A stretch of DNA of 64,000 bases, from contig NZ_CP097751.1 in the NCBI RefSeq assembly GCF_023585825.1, positions 62,001-126,000 on the forward strand, written 5' to 3'. Positions 31,960 to 42,413 of the stretch are shown here, piece after piece (positions within the stretch are counted from its first letter, which is position 1; every line of letters starts with the position of its first letter). The DNA comes from Candidatus Blochmanniella camponoti (GTDB taxonomy: Bacteria; Pseudomonadota; Gammaproteobacteria; Enterobacterales; Enterobacteriaceae). The notes below the pieces were generated by a model. The model was not told the DNA's origin. It did not search any database and saw nothing but the letters and a program-made list of their open reading frames with translations. Both the position numbers and the translations under genes were made by a program.

Positions 31960-32033
31960 GGGTCGTTAGCTCAATATGGCAGAGCAGTTGACTCTTAATC
32001 AATTGGTTGTAGGTTCAAATCCTACACGACCCA
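31960..32033 (+). tRNA. tRNA-Lys (CUU)
   Basis: The fold is clear: acceptor GGGTCGT pairs with ACGACCC, D-arm GCTC/GAGC, anticodon stem GTTGA/TCAAT around the loop CTCTTAA, T-arm GTAGG/CCTAC. Anticodon positions 34-36 are CTT, which reads AAG. The body is otherwise very close to enterobacterial tRNA-Lys(UUU). No CCA is encoded. Confidence 0.93.
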
Positions 32034-32328
32034 ATCAATGAGACACTACAATATCTGCTAACATTTTCAGTAAATTAGAGAAACCTTTAAAATTTTTTAC
32101 ATAAATATATATCTATGAAATAACTGCAATATTAGAACAAAAACTTTAATAATCACTTCTAAATGCATGCTCTTAAAATAGTATAAATGAAAAACCACAC
32201 ATTAATTATCAAAATAACTAGTTTTTAAGAAGTATATTTGCTTATACAATTTTTAAAAAATGATAAAAATATTAATTTTTATCACATTCCATTAGTACGA
32301 AAAAAATAATCATTATACTTTAAAGCTC

Positions 32329-32412
32329 CGGAGGAGTAGAGATTCGAACTCTAGAATGCTTTGCATTACCGATTTTCAAGACCGGCGCCTTAAACCACTC
32401 GGCCACTCCTCC
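32329..32412 (-). tRNA. serT: tRNA-Ser (UGA)
   Basis: The reverse strand begins GGAGGAGTGGCCGAGTGG and ends in CTCCTCCG. The anticodon is TGA in GGTCTTGAAAATC, with a long extra arm as expected for serine. It matches E. coli serT, which lies near tusE and hspQ there as well. Confidence 0.95.
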
Positions 32413-32743
32413 ATAAGATTTGAAACAATATAACTATTTTATCATTTTTTGGTACATACAATAAATACATTATACTTCTACGCGTAGCAAAAACTTAAAC
32501 GATTTAAATTATTAATTTAATACTAAAATCAATACTGAATTATAAAAATAATTCCTATAAATAAAAAAGACCATATTTAACGACATTATTGTTAATCTAT
32601 ATCAAGTATAGAGTATACTACTATGAATATACATACTCATAGTTAATACAATTTTGATTATATCTAAATTTAAACACTATTTTAGTCTCCATACATTATT
32701 ATTGAATCATAATAAATTTATTAAGTAATTAAGGAGTAACCCT
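32413..32743. other. Divergent gap serT / tusE
   Basis: About 330 AT-rich bases between divergent serT and tusE. It should hold their promoters, but none was assigned. No ORF is present. Confidence 0.4.
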
Positions 32744-33073
32744 ATGAAATATAATCAAATTAATGTTAATGTTGACACACAAGGATATTTAATTCACCTT
32801 GAAGATTGGAATGAAGAAATTGCAATTAATATTGCTAAATTAGAAGGCATTACACTGAACACAATACATTGGGAAATTATATATTTTGTACGAAAATTCT
32901 ATATGGAATTTAATTCGCTACCCAAAATTAGAATATTAATCAACGCTATAGCGCTTAAACACGGTAAAGAAAAAGGAAATAGTCAATACCTTGCTCGTTT
33001 ATTTCCAAAAGGATCTGCGGCTCAAAAAATTGCAAAAATTTCCGGCCTTCCTAAACCCGTTAAATGTTTATAA
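32744..33073 (+). CDS. tusE: Sulfur relay protein TusE
   Basis: TusE takes sulfur from TusBCD and passes it to MnmA (encoded at 6006). The 109 residues equal the E. coli length. DTQGYLIHLEDW, HWEIIYFVRKFYMEFN, LARLFPKGSAAQKIAKISGLPKPVKC are conserved, and the penultimate-region cysteine (C108), which carries the persulfide, is kept. A strong ribosome site (AAGGAG) lies nine bases before the ATG. Confidence 0.95.
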   Translation: MKYNQINVNVDTQGYLIHLEDWNEEIAINIAKLEGITLNTIHWEIIYFVRKFYMEFNSLPKIRILINAIALKHGKEKGNSQYLARLFPKGSAAQKIAKISGLPKPVKCL

Positions 33074-33240
33074 TAAAATAAGCACACTTTTAAATTTAGA
33101 ATAAATTGTTTTATTAAATACTTTTAACATTACAATAGAAGGCTATTAAATCTACTTAATAAATAATTTACCCTTGATTTTGTTATCTTATCCCATATCT
33201 ATCCTATTATTTCCAGTAGGTAATATTTAATGGGGGGTTT

Positions 33241-33558
33241 ATGATAGCTAGCAAATTTGGAATAGGACAACAAGTACGCCATAAATTATTAGGATATTTA
33301 GGAGTAATAATAGATATAGATCCAGAATATTCTCTTGAAAAACCTACATTAGATGAAATTACAAAAAATGACACCCTACGAAAATCTCCCTGGTATCATG
33401 TTGTTATGGAAGATGAAGAAGGAAAACCCATGCATACTTATTTAGCAGAAGTACAACTAGGGTATGAGAACATACTAACACATCCAGAACAAACAACTTT
33501 AGATGAGCTTTCTGAATCTATTCGTTTACAACTGCAAACACCAAGATTAAGAAATTAA
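33241..33558 (+). CDS. hspQ: Heat-shock protein HspQ
   Basis: HspQ binds hemimethylated DNA in E. coli and modulates Lon protease specificity. The 105 residues match E. coli in length and nearly in sequence: [42 protein letters not shown], and the C-terminal [15 protein letters not shown] run lies just before the ATG. It follows tusE by about 170 bases. Confidence 0.94.
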   Translation: MIASKFGIGQQVRHKLLGYLGVIIDIDPEYSLEKPTLDEITKNDTLRKSPWYHVVMEDEEGKPMHTYLAEVQLGYENILTHPEQTTLDELSESIRLQLQTPRLRN

Positions 33559-34388
33559 TCTTCATATCCAAGAAACTTTTAATGTACATATAAAAAATTA
33601 TCAAAAATATCATATTTTGTATGGAAAATATGATGATATTAAACACTTTTCAAATGGTTATATTGTGTTATAAATATAACCATTTGAATTCAATAATATC
33701 TTAAATTTTAAACATATCTATTATTTGATATCAAATTCAAATAAAAATTTAATCGTAGTAATTAATTTCCAATCACACCTATATACAACATAACTTTTAT
33801 CTCCATAGCCTATAGGAAGCGCATACTTGAAACATATCAATTGATGCTTAAAATATTTTTATTACCACATATTAATTACAATAAATACCAATTGACATAT
33901 TTTTTTCATAATTTAGATTCACATTTATCTAATATAAAACTATTTTTTTAATAGAACATAATATGTATATTATATTATCTTTAATAAAGATATATTTTCC
34001 AAGAAATATATATTTATAAAATCACACACCATTAAATTATATTTGATATCAAAAATAACCATTACTATATTAAAATAATACATATTAAATATAATTACGC
34101 GCACTTAAAAAAATTCATATATATTTAATAAACAATAATATTTTCAGACTCAAACAGATATAATAGAATAGTTCAGAAAATGAACATACAACTTCAAATT
34201 TCATTAAAACATAATGACTTAAACTTTTTATCAAAAAATTTAATCATTTAATAAAATTATTAAATATATAGTGTAATAAATATTTTTCATCATATACATA
34301 TACACATACGGAATATAATCACATTTAATAAATTTGATATTTTATATTATACGAAATGAGCAAATATATTCATAAGATGAGATGTACT
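33559..34388. other. Gap hspQ-fabA
   Basis: About 830 very AT-rich bases. Two hairpins lie near the left end (33609-33634, 33649-33688). I saw no ORF or recognisable remnant in the rest. Confidence 0.5.
33609..33688. terminator. Tandem hairpins downstream of hspQ
   Basis: The first hairpin pairs ATCATATTTT with AAAATATGAT (33609-33618 and 33625-33634). The second pairs TTCAAATGGTTATATT with its exact complement (33649-33664 and 33673-33688) around an eight-base loop. They begin about 50 bases after the hspQ stop codon, fitting a transcript end, though neither has a clean T-run. Confidence 0.4.
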
Positions 34389-34907
34389 ATGCTTAATAAA
34401 CGTGAATACTATACAAAAGAAGATCTATTAGCTTCCAGTAGGGGGGAATTATTTGGAAAAAACGGACCTACACTGCCCGCTCCTAACATGCTGATGATGG
34501 ATCGAGTAATAAAAATGACTAAAAATGGAGGCAATTATAATAAAGGATTTATAGAAGCAGAATTAGATATTCAATCAGATATGTGGTTTTTTAATTGTCA
34601 TTTTATAAAAGACCCAGTTATGCCGGGATGTTTAGGATTGGATGCTATGTGGCAATTAGTAGGGTTTTACCTCGGTTGGCTCGGAGGAAAAGGTAAAGGA
34701 CGCGCTTTAGGAGTAAAAGAGGTTAAATTTACTGGCCAAATTTTACCTACGTCTAAAAAAGTTACTTATTTTATTCATTTTCGAAGAATCATCAACAGAA
34801 AGCTAATTATGGGCATGGCTGATGGTGAAGTATTATGTGATGGGAAAATAATTTATACCGCAACTGATTTAAAAGTTGGATTATTTAAAAATTCTACAGT
34901 ATTCTGA
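34389..34907 (+). CDS. fabA: 3-hydroxydecanoyl-ACP dehydratase/isomerase
   Basis: FabA dehydrates and isomerises the ten-carbon intermediate, starting unsaturated fatty-acid synthesis. The active histidine is in [18 protein letters not shown] with the aspartate at its end; [16 protein letters not shown] and [11 protein letters not shown] follow. The ATG at 34389 gives 172 residues, the E. coli length, with GAGAT upstream; ATGs at 34356 and 34377 are less likely. Unsaturated chain elongation would normally need FabB, not in this window. Confidence 0.96.
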   Translation: MLNKREYYTKEDLLASSRGELFGKNGPTLPAPNMLMMDRVIKMTKNGGNYNKGFIEAELDIQSDMWFFNCHFIKDPVMPGCLGLDAMWQLVGFYLGWLGGKGKGRALGVKEVKFTGQILPTSKKVTYFIHFRRIINRKLIMGMADGEVLCDGKIIYTATDLKVGLFKNSTVF

Positions 34908-35254
34908 AATATTTAGAGATATAAAATATAAAAATATTTTCACGTATTAATGTAACTATATTAACTAACTCCATCAAAATTTAACTTATTTCATATAAAA
35001 GACGTAACTATCATATATTACAACAACTAACAATATATGTTGTTATTTTAACAATAAACATATCTCTGATTAATAATTTATTAAGTTATAACAGTTATTT
35101 ATATCTGATCACGAGTGTACTCAAAGAAATAAAAAATTGTGAGCTATATATACTACATACTATTTCAAATACAATTATCAGTATAAGATGTTTAACATTT
35201 ATAATATAACTAAAAATTAAAATATTATTAGTCTAAAAATCAGGAGACTATAAA
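34908..35254. other. Gap fabA-asnS
   Basis: 347 AT-rich bases without a supported ORF or strong hairpin. The asnS ribosome site (CAGGAGAC) is at its right end. Confidence 0.4.
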
Positions 35255-36664
35255 ATGAATGTAGTATCAGTAGTAGATATATTAAGCGGCCATGTATCAA
35301 AAAATACTGAAATTACTATACAAGGTTGGATTCGAACCCGACGAGATTCTAAAGCTAACATTTCTTTCCTAGATCTATACGATGGTTCATGTATTAACTC
35401 GTTACAAATAATTGCGTGTGATAAGTTACATAACTATAAAAATGAGATATTGCGTTTAACTAGCGGTTGTTCAGTTATAATTGTGGGAATAATAGTTAAA
35501 TCCATTGGTATAAAACAACATATTGAAGTAATTGCAAAAAACATTAAAATATTAGGATGGATAGAAGATCCTAGTACTTACCCAATAACTGCTAAAAAAC
35601 ATACTATGGAATATCTACGTGAAGTTTCACATCTGAGACCACGTACTAATATAATTGGTGCTGTTGCTCGTATCAGAGACACGTTATCACAATCTATTCA
35701 TAACTTTTTGCATAAACAAGGATTTATATGGATTCCTACTCCTATAATTACCGCATGTGACACTGAAGGAAGCAGTAAAATGTTCTGCGTATCTACTTCA
35801 GAAACTCAACAAATTTTAAATAATCCAAACAAAAAATTACATCATACTCACGACGCCTATGACTTTTTCAGTAAAAAAGCTTTTTTAACAGTATCAGGTC
35901 AATTAAATGCAGAGGCTTATGCTTGTGCGCTATCAAGAGTATATACTTTTGGTCCAACTTTTAGAGCAGAATATTCCAATACTAATCGACATTTAGCTGA
36001 ATTTTGGATGATAGAACCAGAAGCGGCATTTATGACTTTAGATGATATTATTATTTTAGCAGAATCTTTACTTAAAAACATCATCAGAATACTCCTTGAA
36101 AAACGTTCTGATGATATAAAATACTTAGCTGATAAAATAAACAAAAATATTATTACTATCCTGGAAAATTTCTCTGAGATTAAATTCAATCATATAGAAT
36201 ATACTGAAGCAATAAAATTATTAGAAATATGCAACAGAAAATTTAATAATCCGATCCACTGGGGAACAGATTTATTTTCTGAACATGAAAAATATCTATC
36301 GGAAGAATATTTTAAATCCCCAGTAATAATAAAAAACTCTCCAAAAAACATCAAAGCCTTCTACATGCGTTTAAACGATGATAATAAAACTGTAGCATCT
36401 ATGGATATTTTAGTTCCCGGGATTGGTGAAATAATTGGAGGTTCACAGCGAGAAGAAAGATTATCAAAATTAGATCAAAGATTACAAGAAAACTGTTTAA
36501 AACAAGAAAATTATTGGTGGTATCGTGATCTACGACGCTACGGAACAGTGCCTCATTCAGGGTTCGGGCTAGGTTTTGAAAGATTAATGATATATGTAAC
36601 AGGAATAAAAAATATTAGAGATGTCATTCCGTTTCCCAGAACCTCAAAAAACATTAATTTTTGA
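35255..36664 (+). CDS. asnS: Asparaginyl-tRNA synthetase
   Basis: AsnS charges tRNA-Asn. It is a class IIb synthetase of 469 residues (E. coli 466). The OB-fold anticodon domain occupies about residues 15-105 ([23 protein letters not shown]). Class II motifs follow: [43 protein letters not shown] (motif 2 region), and [10 protein letters not shown] (motif 3). A strong ribosome site precedes the ATG. Confidence 0.96.
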   Translation: MNVVSVVDILSGHVSKNTEITIQGWIRTRRDSKANISFLDLYDGSCINSLQIIACDKLHNYKNEILRLTSGCSVIIVGIIVKSIGIKQHIEVIAKNIKILGWIEDPSTYPITAKKHTMEYLREVSHLRPRTNIIGAVARIRDTLSQSIHNFLHKQGFIWIPTPIITACDTEGSSKMFCVSTSETQQILNNPNKKLHHTHDAYDFFSKKAFLTVSGQLNAEAYACALSRVYTFGPTFRAEYSNTNRHLAEFWMIEPEAAFMTLDDIIILAESLLKNIIRILLEKRSDDIKYLADKINKNIITILENFSEIKFNHIEYTEAIKLLEICNRKFNNPIHWGTDLFSEHEKYLSEEYFKSPVIIKNSPKNIKAFYMRLNDDNKTVASMDILVPGIGEIIGGSQREERLSKLDQRLQENCLKQENYWWYRDLRRYGTVPHSGFGLGFERLMIYVTGIKNIRDVIPFPRTSKNINF

Positions 36665-36875
36665 CAAAATCTATAGGCATCAATACATAAATAAAATAAA
36701 TCTAATTATAATGCTTAAAAATAATCCATATATATACATTATTATATGCATGATTATATATTTATATTCTTATATTATTAAAATTGAAAATTTCAATATA
36801 AATAATTGGAAAAACGTGATAGTTTTTGATATAAATAAAATATTCTGCATATTATAATAAATACGGATGCATGTT

Positions 36876-38081
36876 ATGTTTAAATCTATTAAAATGGCAC
36901 CTGATGATCCAATTCTTGGTTTATCAGAAATTTATGATGCTGATGAACGAAAAAATAAAATTAATCTAGGAATAGGCGTATATATCGATAAACTGAAAAA
37001 TACTCCTGTTTTAACTAGCGTCAAACAAGCTGAAGAATGGTTACTAAAACATGAAATTAGTAAAAATTATCTTAGCATAGAAGGTTTACATTCCTTTAAT
37101 ACTGCGACTCAATATTTATTATTTGGAACGGATGATAATTCTATTATTTCAAAAAAACGCATGCGAACTGTTCAAACTCCTGGAGGAACTGGTGCGTTAC
37201 GTATTGCAGCTGAATTTATAGTAAAAAATACCAATTCTAAACGCATATGGATTAGTTCTCCTACTTGGATCAATCATAGAAATATTTTCCTTGCTGCAGG
37301 ATTAAAAGTATACACTTATCCTTATTATAATAGTGTAACTCGTTTACTAAGTTTTAATGAATTATATTCAAGTTTAAAAGACGTTAAGCCTAATGATGTC
37401 GTATTATTCCATTGTTGCTGCCATAATCCTACAGGCATTGATCCTAATGCCGAACAATGGGAATTACTATCGGAATTATCAGCAAAAAAACAATGGTTAC
37501 CTTTGTTTGATCTCGCTTATCAAGGATTTTCTCGTGGTTTACAAGAAGATCTTGAAGGTTTATATATTTTCTGTAAAAAAAATTCAGAGTTGATAGTATG
37601 TAATTCTTATTCAAAAAACTTCGGGTTGTATAATGAACGGATAGGAGCGTGCACTGTAATCGCTAATAATAATGAAGATGCTGAACACGCATTAAGTCAA
37701 TTACGTGTTATTATTCGAGGAAATTATTCCAATCCACCAGCTCATGGAGCATCCGTTGTATCTTTGATATTAAACAACAAAGATTTACGATCTACATGGG
37801 AAAAAGAACTCAAAAACATGCGAGAAAGCATCAATCATACGAGAAAATTATTTGCAAACACTTTACAAACTAATGACAAAAATAGAGATTTCAGTTTTAT
37901 TGAACAACAATGTGGTATGTTTTCTTTTATGGGTTTAAATGAAAATCAAGTGATGAGATTAAGAGATCAATTTGGTATTTACCTAGTAGGAGCGGGTAGA
38001 ATTAATTTATCTGGTTTATCAGATGATAACATCACTTATGTCAGCGATTCTATAATTAAAACCTTACAAACAACAGCGTAA
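36876..38081 (+). CDS. aspC: Aspartate aminotransferase
   Basis: AspC interconverts aspartate and oxaloacetate with glutamate and 2-oxoglutarate, and can also form aromatic amino acids. It is a PLP enzyme; the lysine is in SYSKNFGLYNERIGA. Other signatures are TPGGTGALR, FHCCCHNPTGIDP, LFDLAYQGFSRGL and NYSNPPAHGASVV. The ATG at 36876 gives 401 residues (E. coli 396); an ATG at 36867 would add three. It is convergent with gloC, as in E. coli. Confidence 0.95.
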   Translation: MFKSIKMAPDDPILGLSEIYDADERKNKINLGIGVYIDKLKNTPVLTSVKQAEEWLLKHEISKNYLSIEGLHSFNTATQYLLFGTDDNSIISKKRMRTVQTPGGTGALRIAAEFIVKNTNSKRIWISSPTWINHRNIFLAAGLKVYTYPYYNSVTRLLSFNELYSSLKDVKPNDVVLFHCCCHNPTGIDPNAEQWELLSELSAKKQWLPLFDLAYQGFSRGLQEDLEGLYIFCKKNSELIVCNSYSKNFGLYNERIGACTVIANNNEDAEHALSQLRVIIRGNYSNPPAHGASVVSLILNNKDLRSTWEKELKNMRESINHTRKLFANTLQTNDKNRDFSFIEQQCGMFSFMGLNENQVMRLRDQFGIYLVGAGRINLSGLSDDNITYVSDSIIKTLQTTA

Positions 38082-38108
38082 CCATCTTGATGGTAAGATA
38101 GTTGGCGG

Positions 38109-38154
38109 ATGTTTAATTGCATTTATTTTAATTAAAATAAATGCAATTAAACAT
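38109..38154. terminator. 46-base perfect palindrome between convergent aspC and gloC
   Basis: The sequence from ATGTTTAATTGCATTTATTT to its exact reverse complement is symmetric about 38131/38132 with no spacer. It lies 28 bases after aspC and 79 beyond the gloC stop codon on the other strand. A bidirectional terminator is the likely role; the arms supply A- and T-rich flanks on both strands. Confidence 0.6.
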
Positions 38155-38232
38155 TTATAAAACACAAATAACAAAACGACACACACACTTCGGTCTCTCT
38201 TAAATTTAAAGATTTTCTCTCATTAAAGAGCA

Positions 38233-38904
38233 TCATAAATTTTTACTATGACATATATGTGTTACGTAAATATTATTTAAACGCTCATAACCCAGCGTAG
38301 AGCTGCTACCATGTCCCGGTAAAAACAGAATATCATCTCCCAATGGAAACAATTTAGTCTTAATAGAATTAATTAAGACTGCAATACTCCCTCCGGGCAA
38401 ATCCGTACGACCAATACTTTTTTTAAATAATACGTCTCCCATCACCATAAATTTTCGTATTTTATTCCAATATACTATATGTCCCGGAGAATGTCCTGGA
38501 CAATGCAATACATCAAAAACTTCGCGACCCACTTGTACTGTATCGCCATCTTCTAACCAAACATCTGGAATAACTGCAGTAGTACTACTGTTAGGAAGAT
38601 CGACATCTAACATTCTGCATTGAACAGATAAATCATCTAACAACGATTGATCAGCTTTGTTTGGACCTATTATTGGAATTTTATAATATTGTCGTAACTC
38701 CATAGCACTACCAACATGATCAAAGTGACCATGAGTTAATAAAATTTTATTTACTTTTACTCCTAATTTATCTATTTCTGATCGTAATTTGTTACTTTCT
38801 CCTCCAGGATCTACTAAAACTGCTTCATGTGTTACTTCGCACCAAATTATTGAACAATTTTGATGAAAAGGAGTAACTGGTATAATATTGTATCGCATAT
38901 CCAT
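38233..38904 (-). CDS. gloC: Hydroxyacylglutathione hydrolase GloC (YcbL), type II glyoxalase
   Basis: This metallo-beta-lactamase-fold protein hydrolyses S-lactoylglutathione in methylglyoxal detoxification. The zinc motif LLTHGHFDHVGSA, later HCPGHSPGH, VMGDVLFKKSIGRTDLP, and FLPGHGSSSTLGYE match E. coli YcbL (215 residues; here 223). A second ATG two codons downstream (38898) aligns better with the E. coli start and may be the true one. Its place next to aspC is the E. coli arrangement. Confidence 0.92.
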   Translation of the reverse strand: MDMRYNIIPVTPFHQNCSIIWCEVTHEAVLVDPGGESNKLRSEIDKLGVKVNKILLTHGHFDHVGSAMELRQYYKIPIIGPNKADQSLLDDLSVQCRMLDVDLPNSSTTAVIPDVWLEDGDTVQVGREVFDVLHCPGHSPGHIVYWNKIRKFMVMGDVLFKKSIGRTDLPGGSIAVLINSIKTKLFPLGDDILFLPGHGSSSTLGYERLNNIYVTHICHSKNL

Positions 38905-39193
38905 TCCATTATCGTATACAGCTAGTTCTAAAAATTAATAATTATTCTAATATTATTCTTACAACACGAATCTAACCATCATAAATCATATTTATGACAC
39001 AATCACATTATAAAAATAAATTATTAAATTCCACAATAAAAGATAAATTATAAAGAAATCACATATTCACTATAACCCAAAAATTTTTAAAAACACAAAC
39101 GATCTCAAACATAAAATGTAAGCATATTATTATTTAATAACACTGCAAACATTCAAATATAATAACTATATCCTACATTACTAATTATATTAA

Positions 39194-39982
39194 TTATTCT
39201 ACATCATCTATATTAGATGCAATATTAAATCCACCATCAACATAAATTATTTCACCAGTAATACCAGATGATAAATCAGAACATAAAAATACAGCAACAT
39301 TTCCAATTTCTTCAATAGAAATATTACGACGAATAGGTGATTGCCTTTGATAACACAACAACATCTTTTTAAAATTCTTAATACCAAAGGATGCTAAAGT
39401 GCGAACAGGCCCACAAGAAATCGCATTGACGCGAATACCTTTTTTTGGTCCCATGGCATTGGCCATATAACGAGTATTCGCTTCCAATGAAGCTTTAGCT
39501 AATCCCATTACATTATAATAAGGAGTAGCGCGCATAGCACCTAAATAAGTCAATGTAACTAAAGATGCGCTATTGTTAAGCATGTTCTCGCATGCTTTAG
39601 CTATTCCTACAAAGCTATAAGAACTAATAACATGAGATAACGTAAACCCTTCACGAGTAACAGTATCTACATAATCACCTGTCAATTGATCAGTGGGAGC
39701 AAACGCTATTGCATGTATAAAACCATCGAAAGTCGACCACTTTTTTCTCAACTCAACAAATAATTTATCTATACAAGAATCTTCGGATACATCACACGGT
39801 AATACAATATCAGAATCAAAATTTTTAGATAGATTTTGCACTCTCAATTTTAATTTATCAGTATGGTAAGTAAAAGCTAATTCAGCGCCTTCTCTATGTA
39901 AGGCCTGCGCTATACCGTAAGCTATAGATTTATTGTTAGCTATACCGGTAACTAAAATTCGCTTATTACTAAGCAATGCCAT
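39194..39982 (-). CDS. fabI: Enoyl-ACP reductase (NADH)
   Basis: FabI does the last reduction in each fatty-acid elongation cycle and is the target of triclosan in E. coli. The 262 residues match E. coli exactly in length. Signatures are [22 protein letters not shown] [11 protein letters not shown], and the active Tyr/Lys pair in [13 protein letters not shown]; the C-terminus has [15 protein letters not shown] ribosome site TTGGAG lies before the ATG. Confidence 0.96.
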   Translation of the reverse strand: MALLSNKRILVTGIANNKSIAYGIAQALHREGAELAFTYHTDKLKLRVQNLSKNFDSDIVLPCDVSEDSCIDKLFVELRKKWSTFDGFIHAIAFAPTDQLTGDYVDTVTREGFTLSHVISSYSFVGIAKACENMLNNSASLVTLTYLGAMRATPYYNVMGLAKASLEANTRYMANAMGPKKGIRVNAISCGPVRTLASFGIKNFKKMLLCYQRQSPIRRNISIEEIGNVAVFLCSDLSSGITGEIIYVDGGFNIASNIDDVE

Positions 39983-40754
39983 GTTTGTACTCCAAAATAT
40001 AACGTTTATTATAACTAATATTTAAAAATATAATTAATACATTAATCATTCATTCAAAATTAATGGTAACAAATATTATTGCATTTTTATAAACTTGTCT
40101 ATTATTACAGCAACATCGTTTTCAATCTTAATTATATAAGTTACTATTAAAAAATTCATAAAATATTACCCCTATCACAAATAATCATCTCTACAACTGT
40201 ATGTTTCATTGCCATTGAAATCTACGATTGCCATATCGCAAACATCGATATCAATTTAAACCACAATAAACTATTCTCGTATCATGACCCAACTCTATTT
40301 TACGATAATTAATTAATTACTATCAAATACTAAAAACTTTTTAGTATATTTTAATTAAAAACATACACCATTTACTTCTGTTCAACCACCACAATTATTA
40401 AAAAATTTATTAAAAAAATTTATTAAAACTTATATTTGTAAACAATTCATCAAATCATTATTACTCATCATCCATTTTGAAAATTTTTAAAACACTCTGT
40501 TTTTATCTGTCAACATTTTTAACCAAAATTTTATTAATTATACCATGGTAAATTCTCAAATTAAATTTGACTTGCTTATTAGCATATCTCAAAAATATTA
40601 ATTTTGAGACAAATCCAGATCTGTATAATCCCTTTGCACACCTTAAATTATAAAATATAGATATATGTATAAAATAATCGTTACATTTACAATTATGTAA
40701 TCACTATTAATTGTGAATAATATTTCTAATTATTGTTATCTTAACACTCAATTT

Positions 40755-40796
40755 GAATCTGTGTATATATCAAATGGATCATGCACAGATTCTTTT
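40755..40796 (+). terminator. Orphan Rho-independent terminator-like hairpin
   Basis: GAATCTGTGTAT (40755-40766) pairs over 12 bases, one G-U, with ATGCACAGATTC (40781-40792), and TTTTCATTTC follows on the plus strand. This is one of the best terminator shapes in the window. No plus-strand gene lies upstream (fabI is on the other strand), so the transcript it would end is unknown. Confidence 0.5.
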
Positions 40797-41566
40797 CATT
40801 TCTATATAAAATAGAGAATAAAATATCTAAAAAATCAATCATATTTTGATACTACTATTATTCGTTTCTATTATTTAACATGAGTTAATATTACATATCA
40901 ATTGTTTTCTATTTTTATCTAAAAACAAAATTTATCATTCTATTCGTTTATACTTCTATTTTTTATAGTTTATATGTTAATGTAAAACAAAAATAAAAAC
41001 ATAGAAAATAAAATCTTATACAATTAAGATTGTACTAATTCCCTACACCTGTTACGTTCATAACAAACAATATAAAAATTTTACTAAAATCATTTTATTT
41101 ACATTAACAATATATAAACTCAAACCTGCAATACCATCATCTTTTAACAATAAATATCCAATAAGATATCTGCTATACAGATATTAACTGATTTCATTAA
41201 CTATTATACTAATTTCATGTCGAAAACATTACAAACATCTGATATTTTCTCTATCCACATGTCATTTATTCTTTTTTTTATAACAGGCACAATAAAATAT
41301 CAAAAGTATTTATTTTTTCTGTAATTACAAACATATATAAAAATAAATACCAATTATGTGTATAATTCCTATATGTTTTAAACAATTTTATTTAAATCAA
41401 TAATCTACAATGGATATTCATAAATGTTATCGAATACATTATACTATTATAACTTCAAAATTCAAAAAGATATCGATATTTAAAATTGTAGATACAAGTT
41501 GTAATTCTCTGATTTAATATCATCTTTTCATATAGTTTTTAATAAAACTCACTAAAAAAACAACAT

Positions 41567-41612
41567 TAATAAATATTATATGTAATATAAATAACACATA
41601 TAATATTTATTA
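41567..41612. repeat. 17-base-pair perfect inverted repeat upstream of ribA
   Basis: TAATAAATATTATATGT (41567-41583) and its exact complement (41596-41612) flank a 12-base spacer. It lies about 200 bases before the ribA start. There is no T-run; function is unknown. Confidence 0.45.
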
Positions 41613-41813
41613 TAATAAAACTTAAATAATTATGCGTATAGCAATGATATTAAATATCGAGTTATTAATTAATAAAGTTATTGCACTATAAAAAACATAA
41701 TACGAATATTTGTACATATAACATATTCTTACACTTCAATACTATTATTGAGAAACTATCAATGCTTTAATAAAAATAAACATTCTTGATGACATCTTTA
41801 GAGAGGCAATAAC

Positions 41814-42413
41814 ATGCGACTTAAGCGGGTGACAGAAGCAAGATTACCAACACTTTGGGGAAATTTTTTAATAGTAGGATTTGAAGAAAATTTCACTGGG
41901 CATAATCATGTTGCATTAATATACGGAAATATCACTGGATCTGATCCAGTATTAACACGAATACATTCTGAATGTTTAACAGGCGATGCTTTATTTAGTT
42001 CACGTTGTGATTGTGGATTTCAACTAAAAACCGCATTACATTGTATTACAGAAGAAAAACGCGGTATTCTAATCTATCATCGACAAGAAGGACGCAATAT
42101 CGGATTATTGAATAAAATTCGTGCTTATGCATTGCAAGATAGTGGAGCTGATACAGTAGAGGCAAACCAATGTTTAGGTTTTGCTCCCGACGAAAGAGAC
42201 TTTACTATTTGCGCAGATATTTTAAAATTACTGCACGTAAAAAAAATACGTATTTTAACCAATAACCCAAAAAAAGTAGAAATCTTAAATAAATCATGTA
42301 TTAATATTACAGAAAGAGTTCCGTTAATAGTAGGAAGAAACCCAGAAAACTCTAGATATTTAGATACCAAAGCATCTAAATTGGGACATTTATTTTATAG
42401 CTATCATAAATAA
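41814..42413 (+). CDS. ribA: GTP cyclohydrolase II
   Basis: RibA opens GTP in the first step of riboflavin synthesis. The 199 residues (E. coli 196) include the zinc cysteines in [15 protein letters not shown], the catalytic region [22 protein letters not shown], and [11 protein letters not shown] strong ribosome site (GAGAGGC) precedes the ATG. The gene stands alone, flanked by gaps of 1.8 and 3 kb; its E. coli neighbours (acnA, cysB, topA and others) are missing here. Confidence 0.97.
   Translation: MRLKRVTEARLPTLWGNFLIVGFEENFTGHNHVALIYGNITGSDPVLTRIHSECLTGDALFSSRCDCGFQLKTALHCITEEKRGILIYHRQEGRNIGLLNKIRAYALQDSGADTVEANQCLGFAPDERDFTICADILKLLHVKKIRILTNNPKKVEILNKSCINITERVPLIVGRNPENSRYLDTKASKLGHLFYSYHK

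Larger units (their letters stand above)
39983..41813. other. 1.8 kb gene-free gap fabI-ribA
   Basis: No supported ORF lies between divergent fabI and ribA. Notable structures are an eight-base-pair hairpin near 40587-40610 (TCTCAAAA/TTTTGAGA), a terminator-like hairpin at 40755-40796 and a 17-base-pair inverted repeat at 41567-41612. A more GC-rich patch at about 40210-40310 is unrecognised. The gap most likely holds decayed genes, but no remnant could be identified. Confidence 0.5.

Noticed and set aside
36621-36857. 78-codon frame overlapping the end of asnS
   Set aside because: It begins inside asnS in another frame and runs into AT-rich spacer with isoleucine- and asparagine-rich low-complexity sequence; no family resemblance.
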